DNA of 64,000 bases from CAYNST01 sp964434105 (GTDB lineage: Bacteria; Pseudomonadota; Gammaproteobacteria; Pseudomonadales; Cellvibrionaceae). The notes below the pieces were generated by a model. It made no database searches, was not told the origin of the DNA, and was given only the letters and a program-made list of their open reading frames with translations. The stretch spans positions 1 through 64,000 of the forward strand of contig CAYSTJ010000010.1 of the NCBI GenBank assembly GCA_964434105.1. The letters are read 5' to 3'. How positions within the stretch are numbered: position 1 is the first letter of the stretch; each line of letters starts with the position of its first letter. The translations under genes were made by a program, and so were the position numbers. Positions 7,737 through 17,297 of the stretch are shown piece after piece.

Positions 7737-8428
7737 TGGCGCTCTTTATCATTGTGGCGTTCGTCTATGTCGGCGCGCTGGCGACCATAAGACCGGCGCC
7801 CGCCAGTCTCAAGGAAAAGCCTTTGAGCTTCGCCGTGAATATTCGTTGCGTCTGGGCATCCATGGTTGCCGGCGGGGTCGTGATGGCGGCCTTTCTCGTG
7901 ACCACGGATTTCTCTTTTCTTACTGTCAACGAAGCTGTGTTCGATCGGCTGGCGCTGAATAATGACCCTGCTGAGGCCGCCATGTGGCCGATACAGGCCG
8001 TTACCCATTTGGTATTGCACGGCAATCTGTTGCATTTATTGTCAAACCTGGGCGGTTTGGGACTGGCATCAGTCTATGAGCGCCGCGTCGGGGCCCGTCG
8101 CTTTTTTGCTGTATTGACGGTCGGCAGTCTTGCATCGATTCCGTCCATACTTTTCTATCCGGACGGTACGGCGGTCTGCGGAATTTCCGGCGGTGTATTT
8201 GGCTTGTTTGCGGCATATTTTACCGATGAGGACAGGCTTTCGGTCAAGGAGTGGCTGGCGGCAATCGCTCTATTTTCAGTCATTCTGGTCGTGCTGATCG
8301 CCGATACGGAATTTGGTATGGACACCGACGCTCTGGAATTTCAGATCGATCATCTCGGGCATATCTTTGGGGCCGCAGGTGCTGTTGTTTATTGTCGCTT
8401 GAACCCGAAACGTCCGCCGGTGTCTTAA
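7736..8428 (+). CDS. Rhomboid-family intramembrane serine protease
   Basis: 230 residues with about six to seven membrane segments. Rhomboid signatures: HGNLLHLLSNLGG (residues 95-107), the catalytic serine S151 in GISGGVFG, and the catalytic histidine H209 in the helix GHIFGAAGA. Both catalytic residues are present, so it should cleave transmembrane substrates. It differs from GlpG in having an extra N-terminal helix and a polar linker. It overlaps the PH-like gene and converges with the PRC-barrel gene downstream. The substrate is unknown. Confidence 0.85.
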   Translation: MALFIIVAFVYVGALATIRPAPASLKEKPLSFAVNIRCVWASMVAGGVVMAAFLVTTDFSFLTVNEAVFDRLALNNDPAEAAMWPIQAVTHLVLHGNLLHLLSNLGGLGLASVYERRVGARRFFAVLTVGSLASIPSILFYPDGTAVCGISGGVFGLFAAYFTDEDRLSVKEWLAAIALFSVILVVLIADTEFGMDTDALEFQIDHLGHIFGAAGAVVYCRLNPKRPPVS

Positions 8429-8607
8429 ACGGCCGGTGGACGTATCAGGCGAGTGTCATAAAACGGTAAGGGTTTAACGCCAGGAGCAACAGGGATGTGG
8501 TCACAGATCCTCCGGTGTTCGTCTTGCGATATGCACCTATTGTCCGGATAAAAAGGAGCCACGAACCGAAAGTCATGGCCCCTGCCAATCGCACACATCA
8601 GCCTGAT

Positions 8608-9780
8608 TTAGCGCAGTGCCGCCGCGTTGCTGCTCAGGGCTTCGCCCAGCGTGTCGGCGTCATCTGGCGCGCTGATGTAATCGTTCAGGCTATACTCTCC
8701 ATCCGCACCGACTTCGCCGGCTTCCGATGCGGATTTTAATATCAGTTCGCCGCCGCTTTGATCAATCGCGTTCAGGGGGGCAAACAAAATTGTATTGTCA
8801 TCCGCCCGCGTTAACACCAGCCCTGCGCCGCCACCATCCCGTTTAATCATGACATCGGTAATGCTGCCGAACTTTTCACCGTCGGCGTCCATGATGTCCC
8901 CGGAACGCAGGTCATCCAGAGGCATAGTGTACAGGGAGGCCTGGGTAGACGGTTCGCTGCTCTGGCTGTAGGCCGTGGGTACTTCCTGCCGTGATGGGTC
9001 GCTATTCACATCGATCAGCGTTTCGTTGCTGTCGGCACCGAAGCTCGAGCCGGTCGCAGCGCCCGTTTCCGCCAGCGGCGCCCGAATTCGCTCTCCATCC
9101 TCAACCCGTGTGTCTGCCCGGTCAAGCCGCGGATTTTCGTTCCGCACAGGACGGTCTTCAATGACAACTGCTGGTTCGGGCTGAGCTATCGCTACATCAG
9201 GTTCCGGCTGGTCGACTTCCACGACAGGTTCAGGTTGGTCTATGGCAACTACCGGTGGGGCCTGGTTCACCGACACATTCGGCTGTGCCTGATCAACAGT
9301 GACTTCCGGATCTGGCTGACTTACCTGCACCTGCGGATCGCGCGTGGTTATGGTCACTTCCGGTTGCGGCTGTTTCACAGTCACCTGCGCGGCAGGTTTA
9401 TGCACCGTAATCTTTGCGGGCTTTTGGTTTACCGTAATCTGGGAACGCTCCCCCGCTGCCAGTTCGCTGGTCTCGTTGGTCCCGCTGGTTTGTATACCGG
9501 GCGTTTCCTGTCCTGCTTTCATCTGCTGTTTTACAGCTGACTGGTATTCTCTTTGCGAGAGGACGCTGTCCTGGTTGCGGTCATATCGCTGGAGCATTGT
9601 TTCAGCGTCCGTCTTGAGTATGGAAGCCGCAGCCTGCAGTTCACTCTGATTCAGACGCCTGTCACCATCGCTGTCGATATCGCTGAAGTCTGGCGTGCTT
9701 GTCCGATCGCCAGCCATGGCAGGCGTCGCAATCATGGATCCAAGAATGGCAATGGCCAGCTTGTGTTGATAAAATTTCAT
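8608..9780 (-). CDS. Exported EF-hand / nine-residue-repeat / PRC-barrel protein
   Basis: 390 residues from the ATG at 9778-9780, eight bases after GAGG; a GTG three codons upstream is less likely. A signal peptide ends at TPAMA. Then come two EF-hand loops, DIDSDGDRRLNQSEL and RYDRNQDSVLSQREY, followed at about 115-205 by ten tandem nine-residue units of the form P-x-V-x-V-x-Q-x-E (for example PEVTVDQAQ, PVVEVDQPE). Next is an acidic linker, then a PRC-barrel domain (LRSGDIMDADGEKFGSITDV) with a C-terminal acidic tail. It is probably a calcium-binding envelope or secreted protein. It shares architecture with the protein encoded just upstream. Confidence 0.72.
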   Translation of the reverse strand: MKFYQHKLAIAILGSMIATPAMAGDRTSTPDFSDIDSDGDRRLNQSELQAAASILKTDAETMLQRYDRNQDSVLSQREYQSAVKQQMKAGQETPGIQTSGTNETSELAAGERSQITVNQKPAKITVHKPAAQVTVKQPQPEVTITTRDPQVQVSQPDPEVTVDQAQPNVSVNQAPPVVAIDQPEPVVEVDQPEPDVAIAQPEPAVVIEDRPVRNENPRLDRADTRVEDGERIRAPLAETGAATGSSFGADSNETLIDVNSDPSRQEVPTAYSQSSEPSTQASLYTMPLDDLRSGDIMDADGEKFGSITDVMIKRDGGGAGLVLTRADDNTILFAPLNAIDQSGGELILKSASEAGEVGADGEYSLNDYISAPDDADTLGEALSSNAAALR

Positions 9781-9838
9781 CGCGTGCACCTCAATTTAAT
9801 CAGGAGTTAGCCGAATTGGATCGACTGCGCTGTTTGGT

Positions 9839-10627
9839 TCAAGGCGCTTCCTGCGCTTCGCTCAGCGTACGAAACCGCCCCGAGATGGCCTGGTAACGCT
9901 CTTCCTGGTATTTCACCGAATCCTTGAGTTCGTCAGCGTCACGCGAAGTCCGATACACAATGTCGTCTTCCTCCAGATGTGAATCACTGGCAGGTACAAC
10001 GATCTCTGAATCACCTATGCCAAAAAAGCCACCCGCGGAGACGACAAAGCCGACTTCGCCACCATCCCGACTGAGTACAATGTCCTCTACAGTGCCAATC
10101 CTGTCTCCTTCAGAATTAACCACTGTTTTTCCTTCGAGAGATTCAAGGTCAGCGTGCATCAGCGTGGCAGATGTCTGATGTGCAGATTGCTCTTCACCTT
10201 CAGCCGACTGCCGCACGATATTAATATTGGGTTCGGATTTTTCGATGGTGACTTCGGGTTCTTCCTGTTCTACATGGACTTCAGGCTCAGCCGTATTGAC
10301 GGTTACCTGGGGTTCGGCCTGCTGAATTGAGACCTCAGGCTCTGGCTGTTCTATTTCAACCTGCGGTTCTGGTTGGTCAATAGCGATTTGCGGCTCACCC
10401 GTGCGAACATCAACCTGGGCATCCTGTTGCTCAACGTTAACTTCCGGCGCGGGTTGATTAACATCAACGTGCGGCGCTCTATCCTGCACAGATAGTTCGG
10501 ATCGGGGCTCATCTACGCGCCCGGACTCCTGCGCGTTGATTGAACCAGAAACTATAAACGTCCCAGCGGTTATTCCGACCACTGCGGCATAAAGTCTGTT
10601 TTTCAAACCGAATTTGTTTCTCATCAT
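9839..10627 (-). CDS. Exported nine-residue-repeat / PRC-barrel protein
   Basis: 262 residues with a signal peptide ending near SGSINAQ. Residues about 50-135 are ten tandem nine-residue units (PEVNVEQQD, PQVEIEQPE, PEVTIEKSE and others), giving alternating beta strands broken by proline and acidic residues. A PRC-barrel follows (LEGKTVVNSEGDRIGTVEDI, GEVGFVVSAGG). It lacks the EF hands of its downstream partner, 58 bases away. The pair looks like a tandem duplication with domain gain or loss. Proteins of this style are known in proteobacteria but without assigned function. Confidence 0.7.
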   Translation of the reverse strand: MMRNKFGLKNRLYAAVVGITAGTFIVSGSINAQESGRVDEPRSELSVQDRAPHVDVNQPAPEVNVEQQDAQVDVRTGEPQIAIDQPEPQVEIEQPEPEVSIQQAEPQVTVNTAEPEVHVEQEEPEVTIEKSEPNINIVRQSAEGEEQSAHQTSATLMHADLESLEGKTVVNSEGDRIGTVEDIVLSRDGGEVGFVVSAGGFFGIGDSEIVVPASDSHLEEDDIVYRTSRDADELKDSVKYQEERYQAISGRFRTLSEAQEAP

Positions 10628-11027
10628 TGTCTCTCCTCAAATAGGGGACCACCGGTTATATTTGAAGTGATTTATTGGCGGTGTCGTTTTTTATCCGTTT
10701 GCATCAAGCGGGCCAACTTCGGAATCCAATAGCGGAGTGCGTTTCGTCTGGGGTAAAGAGGAGTCGACGAGGCAGGATCGTCTGATAGATCGCCCGATGG
10801 TTACCGTGGCTGTCATCTAAACGTGTAAGAGTTACACACCAACACCGGCTTTGGCATAGGTTGCGGTCGCAAACGAAATTTTAGCTAACGGGGAATGTTG
10901 CGATACGTTCTTACGCGATATGGAGGCAGCTTTCAGCACAGCGACCGTGGTAATTCGTTTATAACACAGGTTACGTTCAGAACCTTATGGACGGCGTTAC
11001 CGAAGGCAACGCCGCTCTCGTTTAAAA
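10628..11027. other. Intergenic region: upstream of PRC genes, downstream of tssH
   Basis: About 400 bases without a credible gene. It should hold the promoter of the PRC-barrel pair and the end of the tssC-H transcript. Apart from the hairpin listed separately I see no clear signal. Confidence 0.5.
10992..11013 (-). terminator. Stem-loop after tssH
   Basis: The minus-strand transcript can fold GGCGTT/AACGCC with an inner CC-UUCG-GG, a stable tetraloop hairpin, about 15-35 bases past the tssH stop. There is no good T-tract after it, so it may be an mRNA-end stabiliser rather than a strict intrinsic terminator. Confidence 0.5.
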
Positions 11028-13811
11028 CTACGACGCCGAGATCGCTTCGGGGACCAAAACGTTTTCGGTGAACCGGTAGGTAAATTCGCCGCCGTCGCTA
11101 CAGGCAATATGAACGCGGTCTATTGTCTCTCCATCGGCCATCCGCGTCAGGCATTCTTCTGCCAGGGCTGGCAGTATGGTGCGCGTCATAATATTTTCAA
11201 TATTGCGGGCACCGGTATCAACCTCCTGACTTCGCGCGACGATGTGCAGCAATACCTCTTCGTCGTAGCTCAGGCTGGCGTTATAGTGCTGCCGGACACG
11301 CTGAGCTATACGTTGCAGGTTAATACGGCTTATTGCCATCAGGTGATCATCACCGAGCGGGAAGAACGGGATGAGCGTGGACCGCCCCAGAAATGCGGGT
11401 TTGAAATATCGCAATAATTGCGGACGAAAGTTATCCAGAAGCACCTCCGGCGCCGGACGTTCTTCGGCTGCGGCGCACATGGCGCGGATATGTTCCTCGC
11501 CCGCATTGGAAGTCATGATAATCACGGTATTGCGAAAATCAATATCGCGGCCTTCGCCGTCGCGGATGGTGCCTTTGTCGAAAAGGTTGTAGAAGATATC
11601 CTGCACGCCCGGGTGGGCTTTTTCCATCTCGTCCAGGAGAATAACGCTGTAGGGTTTGCGACGCACGGCCTCGGTAAGAACGCCGCCTTCGCCATAACCG
11701 ACGTAACCCGGTGGTGAGCCGAGCAGCATCGATACCTTGTGCTCTTCCTTGAATTCGGACATGTTAATGGTCGTGATGTTCTGCTCGCCACCGTACAGTA
11801 TTTCGGCGAGCGCCAGTGCTGTTTCTGTTTTGCCGACACCGCTGGGGCCGACCATAAAAAACACACCGATGGGTTTGCGAGGGTCGGTCAGGCCGGCGCG
11901 AGCCGTGCGAATATTTTCCGCGATCGTATCGAGCGCATGTGTCTGGCCGATAATACGCTCACCGAGCGCGTCCTGTAACGCCAGTACCCGGTTGATTTCA
12001 TCCGCCAGCATTTTACCCACGGGAATACCAGTCCAGTTCGCGACGACTTCCGCTACCGCCTGCCGATTGACGTTGACCTGGATCATCGGCGTTTCACCCT
12101 GAATCTGTTCCAGTTCGGCAAGACTGGCCTGCAGACGGGTTTTGAGTGATGCCAGTTGCGCCTCACAGAGTCCCTCCGGAACCGCGGCCGCATTGTCAGC
12201 CGCACTGGCCTGCGGTTGCTGCTGGCCATCCTGCGCCGTTGCCTGCCCGGATGATTGCGCCCCCTCCTGTTGGTGCAGCCTGGACCGGGTATTAAAGTTA
12301 TCTTCCAGCTGCTTCTGCAGTGCATGGATAGCGGTGACCAGGTCCTTTTCCCGTTGCCACTGACTGTCCTGGACATTCAGGGTGTGCTGCAATTGTTCCA
12401 GCTCGGCCTGTACGGCCGCAATCGCCTCATGGCAATTACCGTGGGCAGCGTCCTCCCTGGCCAGCGCATGCCGGTTGCGTTCACATTGCTGGATGCGGCG
12501 GCGCGTATCTTCGATTGGGGCCGGTGTTGTGCTTTGGCTGAGGGCCACCCGGGCGCAGGCGGTGTCCAGCAGGCTGACGCATTTGTCCGGCAGTTGTCGT
12601 GCTGTGATGTAACGGCTCGATAGTCGCACCGAATCAATAATTGCCTCGTCCAGTATGCGCACGCCGTGGTGGTTTTGCAGCATATCGGCCATGGCACGCA
12701 TCATATCGACTGCCCTGGATTCGTCGGGTTCTTCGACCTTGACCACCTGGAAGCGACGGGTCAACGCCGGGTCACGTTCGAAATACTTTTTGTACTCCGC
12801 CCAGGTCGTTGCCGCGATGGTGCGTAATTCACCCCGCGCAAGCGCAGGTTTCAGCAGGTTGGCGGCGTCACCCTGCCCTTCCTTGCCGCCGGCACCAATC
12901 ATGGTATGAGCTTCATCGATAAACAGAATGATGGGTTGGGCGGATGCGTTGACTTCGGCGATAACCGATTTCAGCCGGTTTTCAAATTCGCCTTTCACAC
13001 TGGCGCCAGCCTGCAGCAAGCCCAGGTCCAGCGTACGTACCGCCACATGCTGCAGTGGCTCGGGCACATCACCGGTGGCAATTCGCAAGGCGAAACCTTC
13101 GACAACCGCGGTTTTGCCCACGCCGGCCTCGCCTGTCAGGATGGGGTTGTTCTGACGCCGTCGGGTCAGTATATCGATAATCTGGCGAATCTCTCCGTCG
13201 CGCCCTAATACCGGATCTATGCGGCCGTTGCGCGCGGCTTCGGTCAGGTTAACGGTAAATTGATCCAGCGAGGGCGTTTTGCTGGGTTTATAGGCATTAC
13301 TGACGGCCGCGTCGGCTGCTTCAGCAGTGGCGGTGCTGGATTCGCCGGTACTGCCAACCACCTGTCGCACCGCTTCACGCAAAGATTCGGCCGGAATATC
13401 CAGCAGCGTGGCCAGATTGATATACCGTCGCAAAGTGTCATCCAGCAGTAAAGCCGCCAGGAGGTGACCGGAAGTGGTCTGGCCGTGGCCGTATTCTACC
13501 GACGCCATCATCCACGCATTTTTTACCAGATCAACAATGGAAGGTGACAGCGCAGGTGCGCGGGTATTGCCGGTTTTCAGGCGGTCCAGTTCGCGATTAA
13601 GGTCCTGCTGCAGGCGGCCCGGGTCCACGTCAAACAGCGTCAACAGTTGCTGAAGGTCACTGTCGTCAGTTTCCATCAGTTTGATCAGCCAGTGTTCCAG
13701 CTCCACATTGTAATGCGAGCGTGACAGACAGAGGCCGGCGGCGCTTTCCAGGGCCACCCGGCATGTCGGGTTGAGTTTGCCAACGAGTGATTTGAGATTG
13801 ATGTTGATCAT
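11028..13811 (-). CDS. tssH: T6SS sheath-recycling ATPase TssH/ClpV
   Basis: 927 residues from the ATG after AAGGAAAG. Clp/Hsp100 architecture: an N-terminal domain (1-160), AAA+ domain 1 with Walker A GEAGVGKT (about 227) and Walker B ILFIDEAH, a long middle coiled coil (about 430-560), and AAA+ domain 2 with Walker A GPSGVGKT (about 650) and Walker B VILLDEMEKAHPG. ClpV disassembles the contracted TssB/TssC sheath. Distinction from ClpB rests on the N-terminal region (LVGKLNPTCRVALE) and on the position right after tssG. A Gln/Ala-rich insert (AQSSGQATAQDGQQQ) lengthens the middle domain. Last gene of the minus-strand tss run. Confidence 0.95.
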   Translation of the reverse strand: MININLKSLVGKLNPTCRVALESAAGLCLSRSHYNVELEHWLIKLMETDDSDLQQLLTLFDVDPGRLQQDLNRELDRLKTGNTRAPALSPSIVDLVKNAWMMASVEYGHGQTTSGHLLAALLLDDTLRRYINLATLLDIPAESLREAVRQVVGSTGESSTATAEAADAAVSNAYKPSKTPSLDQFTVNLTEAARNGRIDPVLGRDGEIRQIIDILTRRRQNNPILTGEAGVGKTAVVEGFALRIATGDVPEPLQHVAVRTLDLGLLQAGASVKGEFENRLKSVIAEVNASAQPIILFIDEAHTMIGAGGKEGQGDAANLLKPALARGELRTIAATTWAEYKKYFERDPALTRRFQVVKVEEPDESRAVDMMRAMADMLQNHHGVRILDEAIIDSVRLSSRYITARQLPDKCVSLLDTACARVALSQSTTPAPIEDTRRRIQQCERNRHALAREDAAHGNCHEAIAAVQAELEQLQHTLNVQDSQWQREKDLVTAIHALQKQLEDNFNTRSRLHQQEGAQSSGQATAQDGQQQPQASAADNAAAVPEGLCEAQLASLKTRLQASLAELEQIQGETPMIQVNVNRQAVAEVVANWTGIPVGKMLADEINRVLALQDALGERIIGQTHALDTIAENIRTARAGLTDPRKPIGVFFMVGPSGVGKTETALALAEILYGGEQNITTINMSEFKEEHKVSMLLGSPPGYVGYGEGGVLTEAVRRKPYSVILLDEMEKAHPGVQDIFYNLFDKGTIRDGEGRDIDFRNTVIIMTSNAGEEHIRAMCAAAEERPAPEVLLDNFRPQLLRYFKPAFLGRSTLIPFFPLGDDHLMAISRINLQRIAQRVRQHYNASLSYDEEVLLHIVARSQEVDTGARNIENIMTRTILPALAEECLTRMADGETIDRVHIACSDGGEFTYRFTENVLVPEAISAS

Positions 13812-13907
13812 GGTTCTTTCCTTAATTATCAAAATCCTTGCGGTGAAAAATGGATGCCTGTTTAACGTGTGTTTGACGTTTCGCCGATATAACTGCCGGG
13901 TGGACGT

Positions 13908-15005
13908 CTAATGCATGCGTGCTGAAGACAGCACGATTTCGATATTGCTGTTCTGCCGCTCGCCTTCAGCCGATTTGTGAGCGAGCCAGGCGTTCCAACC
14001 CACCAGCGGTGGTGCGTTCTGCTTCAACTGGATACGCGGAGGTATGTGCACACGCGCCACTTTTAAAACATACTCACATTCATTCTCGGCACCGGCGAAC
14101 ATTTTTACCATTTCGTCCAGTTGTCGCAGGGTGCTGGTGCCGGGGGCAAAGCGTTTGAACTGCTCGCCGTTTAACGGACCCAGAATAATGCGCATTTTTC
14201 CCTGGGCAAACCAGCCCTTGCTGCCGACCAGCGCGGATCGCCCCAGACAGGCATTTTGTCCCGTCCGGTAACTGGCTGACGCGAGACGCGTGCGAACGTC
14301 GTCGATCAGGTCGTGCCATTTTCCAACAAACTCTTCGATTTCTACTGGCACGTCAAAAAAGCGCGTCAGCATTTTACGCAGATTAACCGAGCTGCGTACC
14401 TGTTGCGTAAAAAAGCCGCTGTAGTACAGCAGGCTTTCAATTTTGAATGGCCAAGACTCCGGCGGGCTGTCAGCCAGACCCATTAATGACAATAGTGCAT
14501 GGGTATGGCCATCGTGCCGGGTGCGCCGCGGCGTGGTGAGCTGGTGACGCTCATAGTTCGCTGCCATCCGGTATTTGACGCCCGCCTGGAAAAACAGGGA
14601 CAGCGTCCGGTGATGAAACATTTCCAGGAAGCGCTGCAGTGTTTCATCCTTGAGTTTCAAACGTTTGAAAATCAGTTCGGAATAATGAAACGGCAGTACC
14701 CCGGTTGCCCCGGTCAGGCACAGCACACGGCTTTTTAAATAGTAATGGGTACGGCCATCGCGTTTGACCGGAATGACCGCGTCAATTTCTCCGGCGGGAA
14801 ACCCCATGCTCAGCCGCGTACCAAAACGTACGCATTCCGACCCAGGCGGCGTAAACCGGGCCACCGGATTCTTGTGCGCGATAGCATCATCCATTCGCGC
14901 CGCGCGCTCCAGCAGACGCACTGCCTGAAAGAAATCGAAGCGACCCGGTTCACGCTGGAGCTGCTGGACTACAGCAGGATTTTGTTGCCGTTTCTCGGTG
15001 GGCAT
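13908..15005 (-). CDS. tssG: T6SS baseplate protein TssG
   Basis: 365 residues of the VasB/ImpH family. The N-terminal signature REPGRFDFFQAVRLLER is typical, followed by VRFGTRLSMGFP and the family's C-terminal ARVHIPPRIQL-. TssG joins two TssF and one TssE-containing wedge in the T6SS baseplate. The start lies 37 bases inside the tssF end, implying coupled translation. Ninety-six bases separate it from tssH. Length is near the family norm. Confidence 0.93.
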   Translation of the reverse strand: MPTEKRQQNPAVVQQLQREPGRFDFFQAVRLLERAARMDDAIAHKNPVARFTPPGSECVRFGTRLSMGFPAGEIDAVIPVKRDGRTHYYLKSRVLCLTGATGVLPFHYSELIFKRLKLKDETLQRFLEMFHHRTLSLFFQAGVKYRMAANYERHQLTTPRRTRHDGHTHALLSLMGLADSPPESWPFKIESLLYYSGFFTQQVRSSVNLRKMLTRFFDVPVEIEEFVGKWHDLIDDVRTRLASASYRTGQNACLGRSALVGSKGWFAQGKMRIILGPLNGEQFKRFAPGTSTLRQLDEMVKMFAGAENECEYVLKVARVHIPPRIQLKQNAPPLVGWNAWLAHKSAEGERQNSNIEIVLSSARMH

Positions 15006-16801
15006 TTCTTGAGATATCCCTCTCTGTTTTTAAGTTTGACCAGTGTGCGGGTAAAGCCGTTCAAGGGACAGTACAGCGCAAAAAAATGTTCGAGCACCGT
15101 GGCAAACAGAAAGCTGCTGTTGCCCGACAGCAGGGCTTCGTCCAGCTCGACCTCGACCTCCAGCCCGCGACAGATGGTGGCATGACCGCCGATGTTCATC
15201 GGTGCGCTGATGGGACGTGCCTGCACCTGGCTCACAGCGTCTATCAGGCCACGGGTAACCGAAGATTCCCTGAAATCATACAGGCGCAGCATCTCGCGGA
15301 AAGATTCCGTCGAATGTGCATGGCCGGTCAGGGAGCGAGCGTTCAGGTTCAAATGGGAAATCAGCTTCCAGCGTGCCCTGTTGCGCAACGCCGGACGTAT
15401 ACTGGCCGTCGGCTGGGTAATGGCGCGGATATGTTTGCACGGTGGCGCACCGTTGACACACTGAAACCGGGGTTGCTCGGTGTTGTATGGCAGCTTGCCC
15501 GGCAGATCACGATTACTGCAGGTTGTCTGTACGATAAGTGTGCGGTCCTGCGGCGTATGGGGATTGAAATTGAGATCAGTCAATGACAGATACATATCGG
15601 TACCGTCGTCCCGTTCATGTATGCCCATTCGCGCCCCGCGCCGTACGCTTTGCCAATATGGCGGCGCATTGTCGCCCTGATGCCGGTGGTCCAGCCCGTA
15701 GAATGGAAGATACTCGATAGCGTCTCCACCCGGCGCCGCCGCTGTTACCTGATCGACGGAATAGACTTCATAGCCGCGCGGCCGGCGACAGTCTGGAATC
15801 ACCGGATATTCGGTCTGCGTGTGGTCCACCCGAATCGGGTCTGCTTTGTGGCTGAACAGGTTGATCATTGGCGTGCAGCCCATCGCAAAGGAGCGATCGT
15901 TTATATTGTGCTCCAGCTCTACATCGGTGGTTTTAAAGTAAAAGTAAAGATCCATGCGGTGGTCGCTGGATGTTGGTAATCGACCATCGAGATCAATGTC
16001 GATAAACATAAATTTTTCGGGAAACACGAAAAATTCGGTCAGCAGGCGGTAACCGATAAATGCGTTGTCCGGATACGGCAGCAACCCTTCCTGCTCACCA
16101 AAACCGACCGGACGCACCGCATCCACGCCAAGGTATTGCGGATGCAGGTCATCGTCTCCGCCAGCCATGACGACCTGCAGGCATTCATTCAGAAGCATTC
16201 GGTACAGGGGGTGACTGTGCTGCGGCTGGTCATTCAGGTACAGCCGGATTTTTTTCGGCTTGACATCACTTAACAGGATAGCGTCGTTAAACGTTTTGAA
16301 ACTAATCTTGAGAACACTGTGGGCACCGCGCACACTGGCTGAACCTGGTGTCACAAAGGGTCGCCCGATAAGATGCGCTGACGCTATTCGCAGCGGCAGC
16401 AAATCCACGTCGTAGATACCGGTAAAGCGACACGGCTCGCCCTGCAGCGGGTCGGTCTCCAGCAAGGTTTGCGCCGGTATTGTGTATGGGCTGTCGAGCT
16501 GGTCCGGGTCGGGCTCGTATTGGGCAATTGCCATGGACGGCAACGGTCGCTGATAGTGCGGAAACAGTATGCCCAGCAATGCGTCACTGAGCTCTGGAAA
16601 TTCGTCGTCGAGCTTGTGTTGAATCCGGGCGTTTAAATAGGCAAAGGCTTCGATCAGTCGCGCAGCGTGCGGATCTTCGATAGAGTCTTTCTGAATACCG
16701 AGACGGCCGGCAATCTTGGGATGCTCCTGCGCGAACTCCGCACCCATCTGCCGTATAAACGCCAGTTCTTTTTCGTAATAGGGCAGCAACTCATCCGACA
16801 T
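14969..16801 (-). CDS. tssF: T6SS baseplate protein TssF
   Basis: 610 residues, the usual VasA/ImpG length. Characteristic start LLPYYEKELAFIRQMGAEFA and HPKIAGRLGI, then DPHAARLIEAFAYLNARIQ, DEFPELSDALLGILFPHY and RPLPSMAIAQY. The C-terminal half contains the family pattern GGHATICRGLEVEVELDE and SSFLFATVLEHFFALY. The ATG overlaps the tssE end by 11 bases and the end overlaps tssG by 37, so E-F-G form a tightly coupled baseplate operon. No missing family element noticed. Confidence 0.95.
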   Translation of the reverse strand: MSDELLPYYEKELAFIRQMGAEFAQEHPKIAGRLGIQKDSIEDPHAARLIEAFAYLNARIQHKLDDEFPELSDALLGILFPHYQRPLPSMAIAQYEPDPDQLDSPYTIPAQTLLETDPLQGEPCRFTGIYDVDLLPLRIASAHLIGRPFVTPGSASVRGAHSVLKISFKTFNDAILLSDVKPKKIRLYLNDQPQHSHPLYRMLLNECLQVVMAGGDDDLHPQYLGVDAVRPVGFGEQEGLLPYPDNAFIGYRLLTEFFVFPEKFMFIDIDLDGRLPTSSDHRMDLYFYFKTTDVELEHNINDRSFAMGCTPMINLFSHKADPIRVDHTQTEYPVIPDCRRPRGYEVYSVDQVTAAAPGGDAIEYLPFYGLDHRHQGDNAPPYWQSVRRGARMGIHERDDGTDMYLSLTDLNFNPHTPQDRTLIVQTTCSNRDLPGKLPYNTEQPRFQCVNGAPPCKHIRAITQPTASIRPALRNRARWKLISHLNLNARSLTGHAHSTESFREMLRLYDFRESSVTRGLIDAVSQVQARPISAPMNIGGHATICRGLEVEVELDEALLSGNSSFLFATVLEHFFALYCPLNGFTRTLVKLKNREGYLKKCPPRNGNKILL

Positions 16802-17297
16802 GGGGCGATTCCTCTACGGTAACCGTGCGCAGCAGCGGCTCAAGTACAGAGTCGAACACCACAACTTCTGGTGCCGGGTGCGCGTACATCACCGCATCAA
16901 TTCGAAAGCGCAGCGCCCGGTCGGATTTGCTGACGTTTTCGAGAAACTGCACACGAACCGATTTGAAGCGCGGCTCAAAGGCACGAATAATATTTTCCAT
17001 GTCCCGCGTAAAAACACGCTTGCGGTCGGTGTCCAGCATATTAATCGTAGCGAGGTCCGGCAGCCCGTAGTTCAAGATGCTGTCCGACAGGTGCCGACTA
17101 CCGGCCGGTGGCGACAGGACGCGGCAGCGGGCGTTCAACAGATCCTCAAGATCGCGACGTATGCCATTGCGCAGATCCAGCAACCGGCTTTTCCAGCGGG
17201 GATCGCGCTCTTCCTGCAGGTGGGGTTCGTCATCCAGCAGGCGGTCAAGCAATGAGGCCCGTATGGGGACATTGTTCAGGTTTATCGCTGACCTCAC
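16791..17297 (-). CDS. tssE: T6SS baseplate wedge protein TssE (gp25-like)
   Basis: 168 residues if the GTG at 17297 is used. That start overlaps the upstream stop as GTGA, and it begins just before the family start ASLLDRLLDDEP. A much longer frame upstream is only the shadow of the tssC-like gene. The gp25 signature GIRRDLEDLLNARCR lies at about 43-57, followed by the conserved LSDSILNYGLPDL and a C-terminal beta region. TssE is the lysozyme-fold wedge protein that starts sheath assembly in the baseplate. It is coupled at both ends to its neighbours. Confidence 0.92.
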   Translation of the reverse strand: MRSAINLNNVPIRASLLDRLLDDEPHLQEERDPRWKSRLLDLRNGIRRDLEDLLNARCRVLSPPAGSRHLSDSILNYGLPDLATINMLDTDRKRVFTRDMENIIRAFEPRFKSVRVQFLENVSKSDRALRFRIDAVMYAHPAPEVVVFDSVLEPLLRTVTVEESPHVG

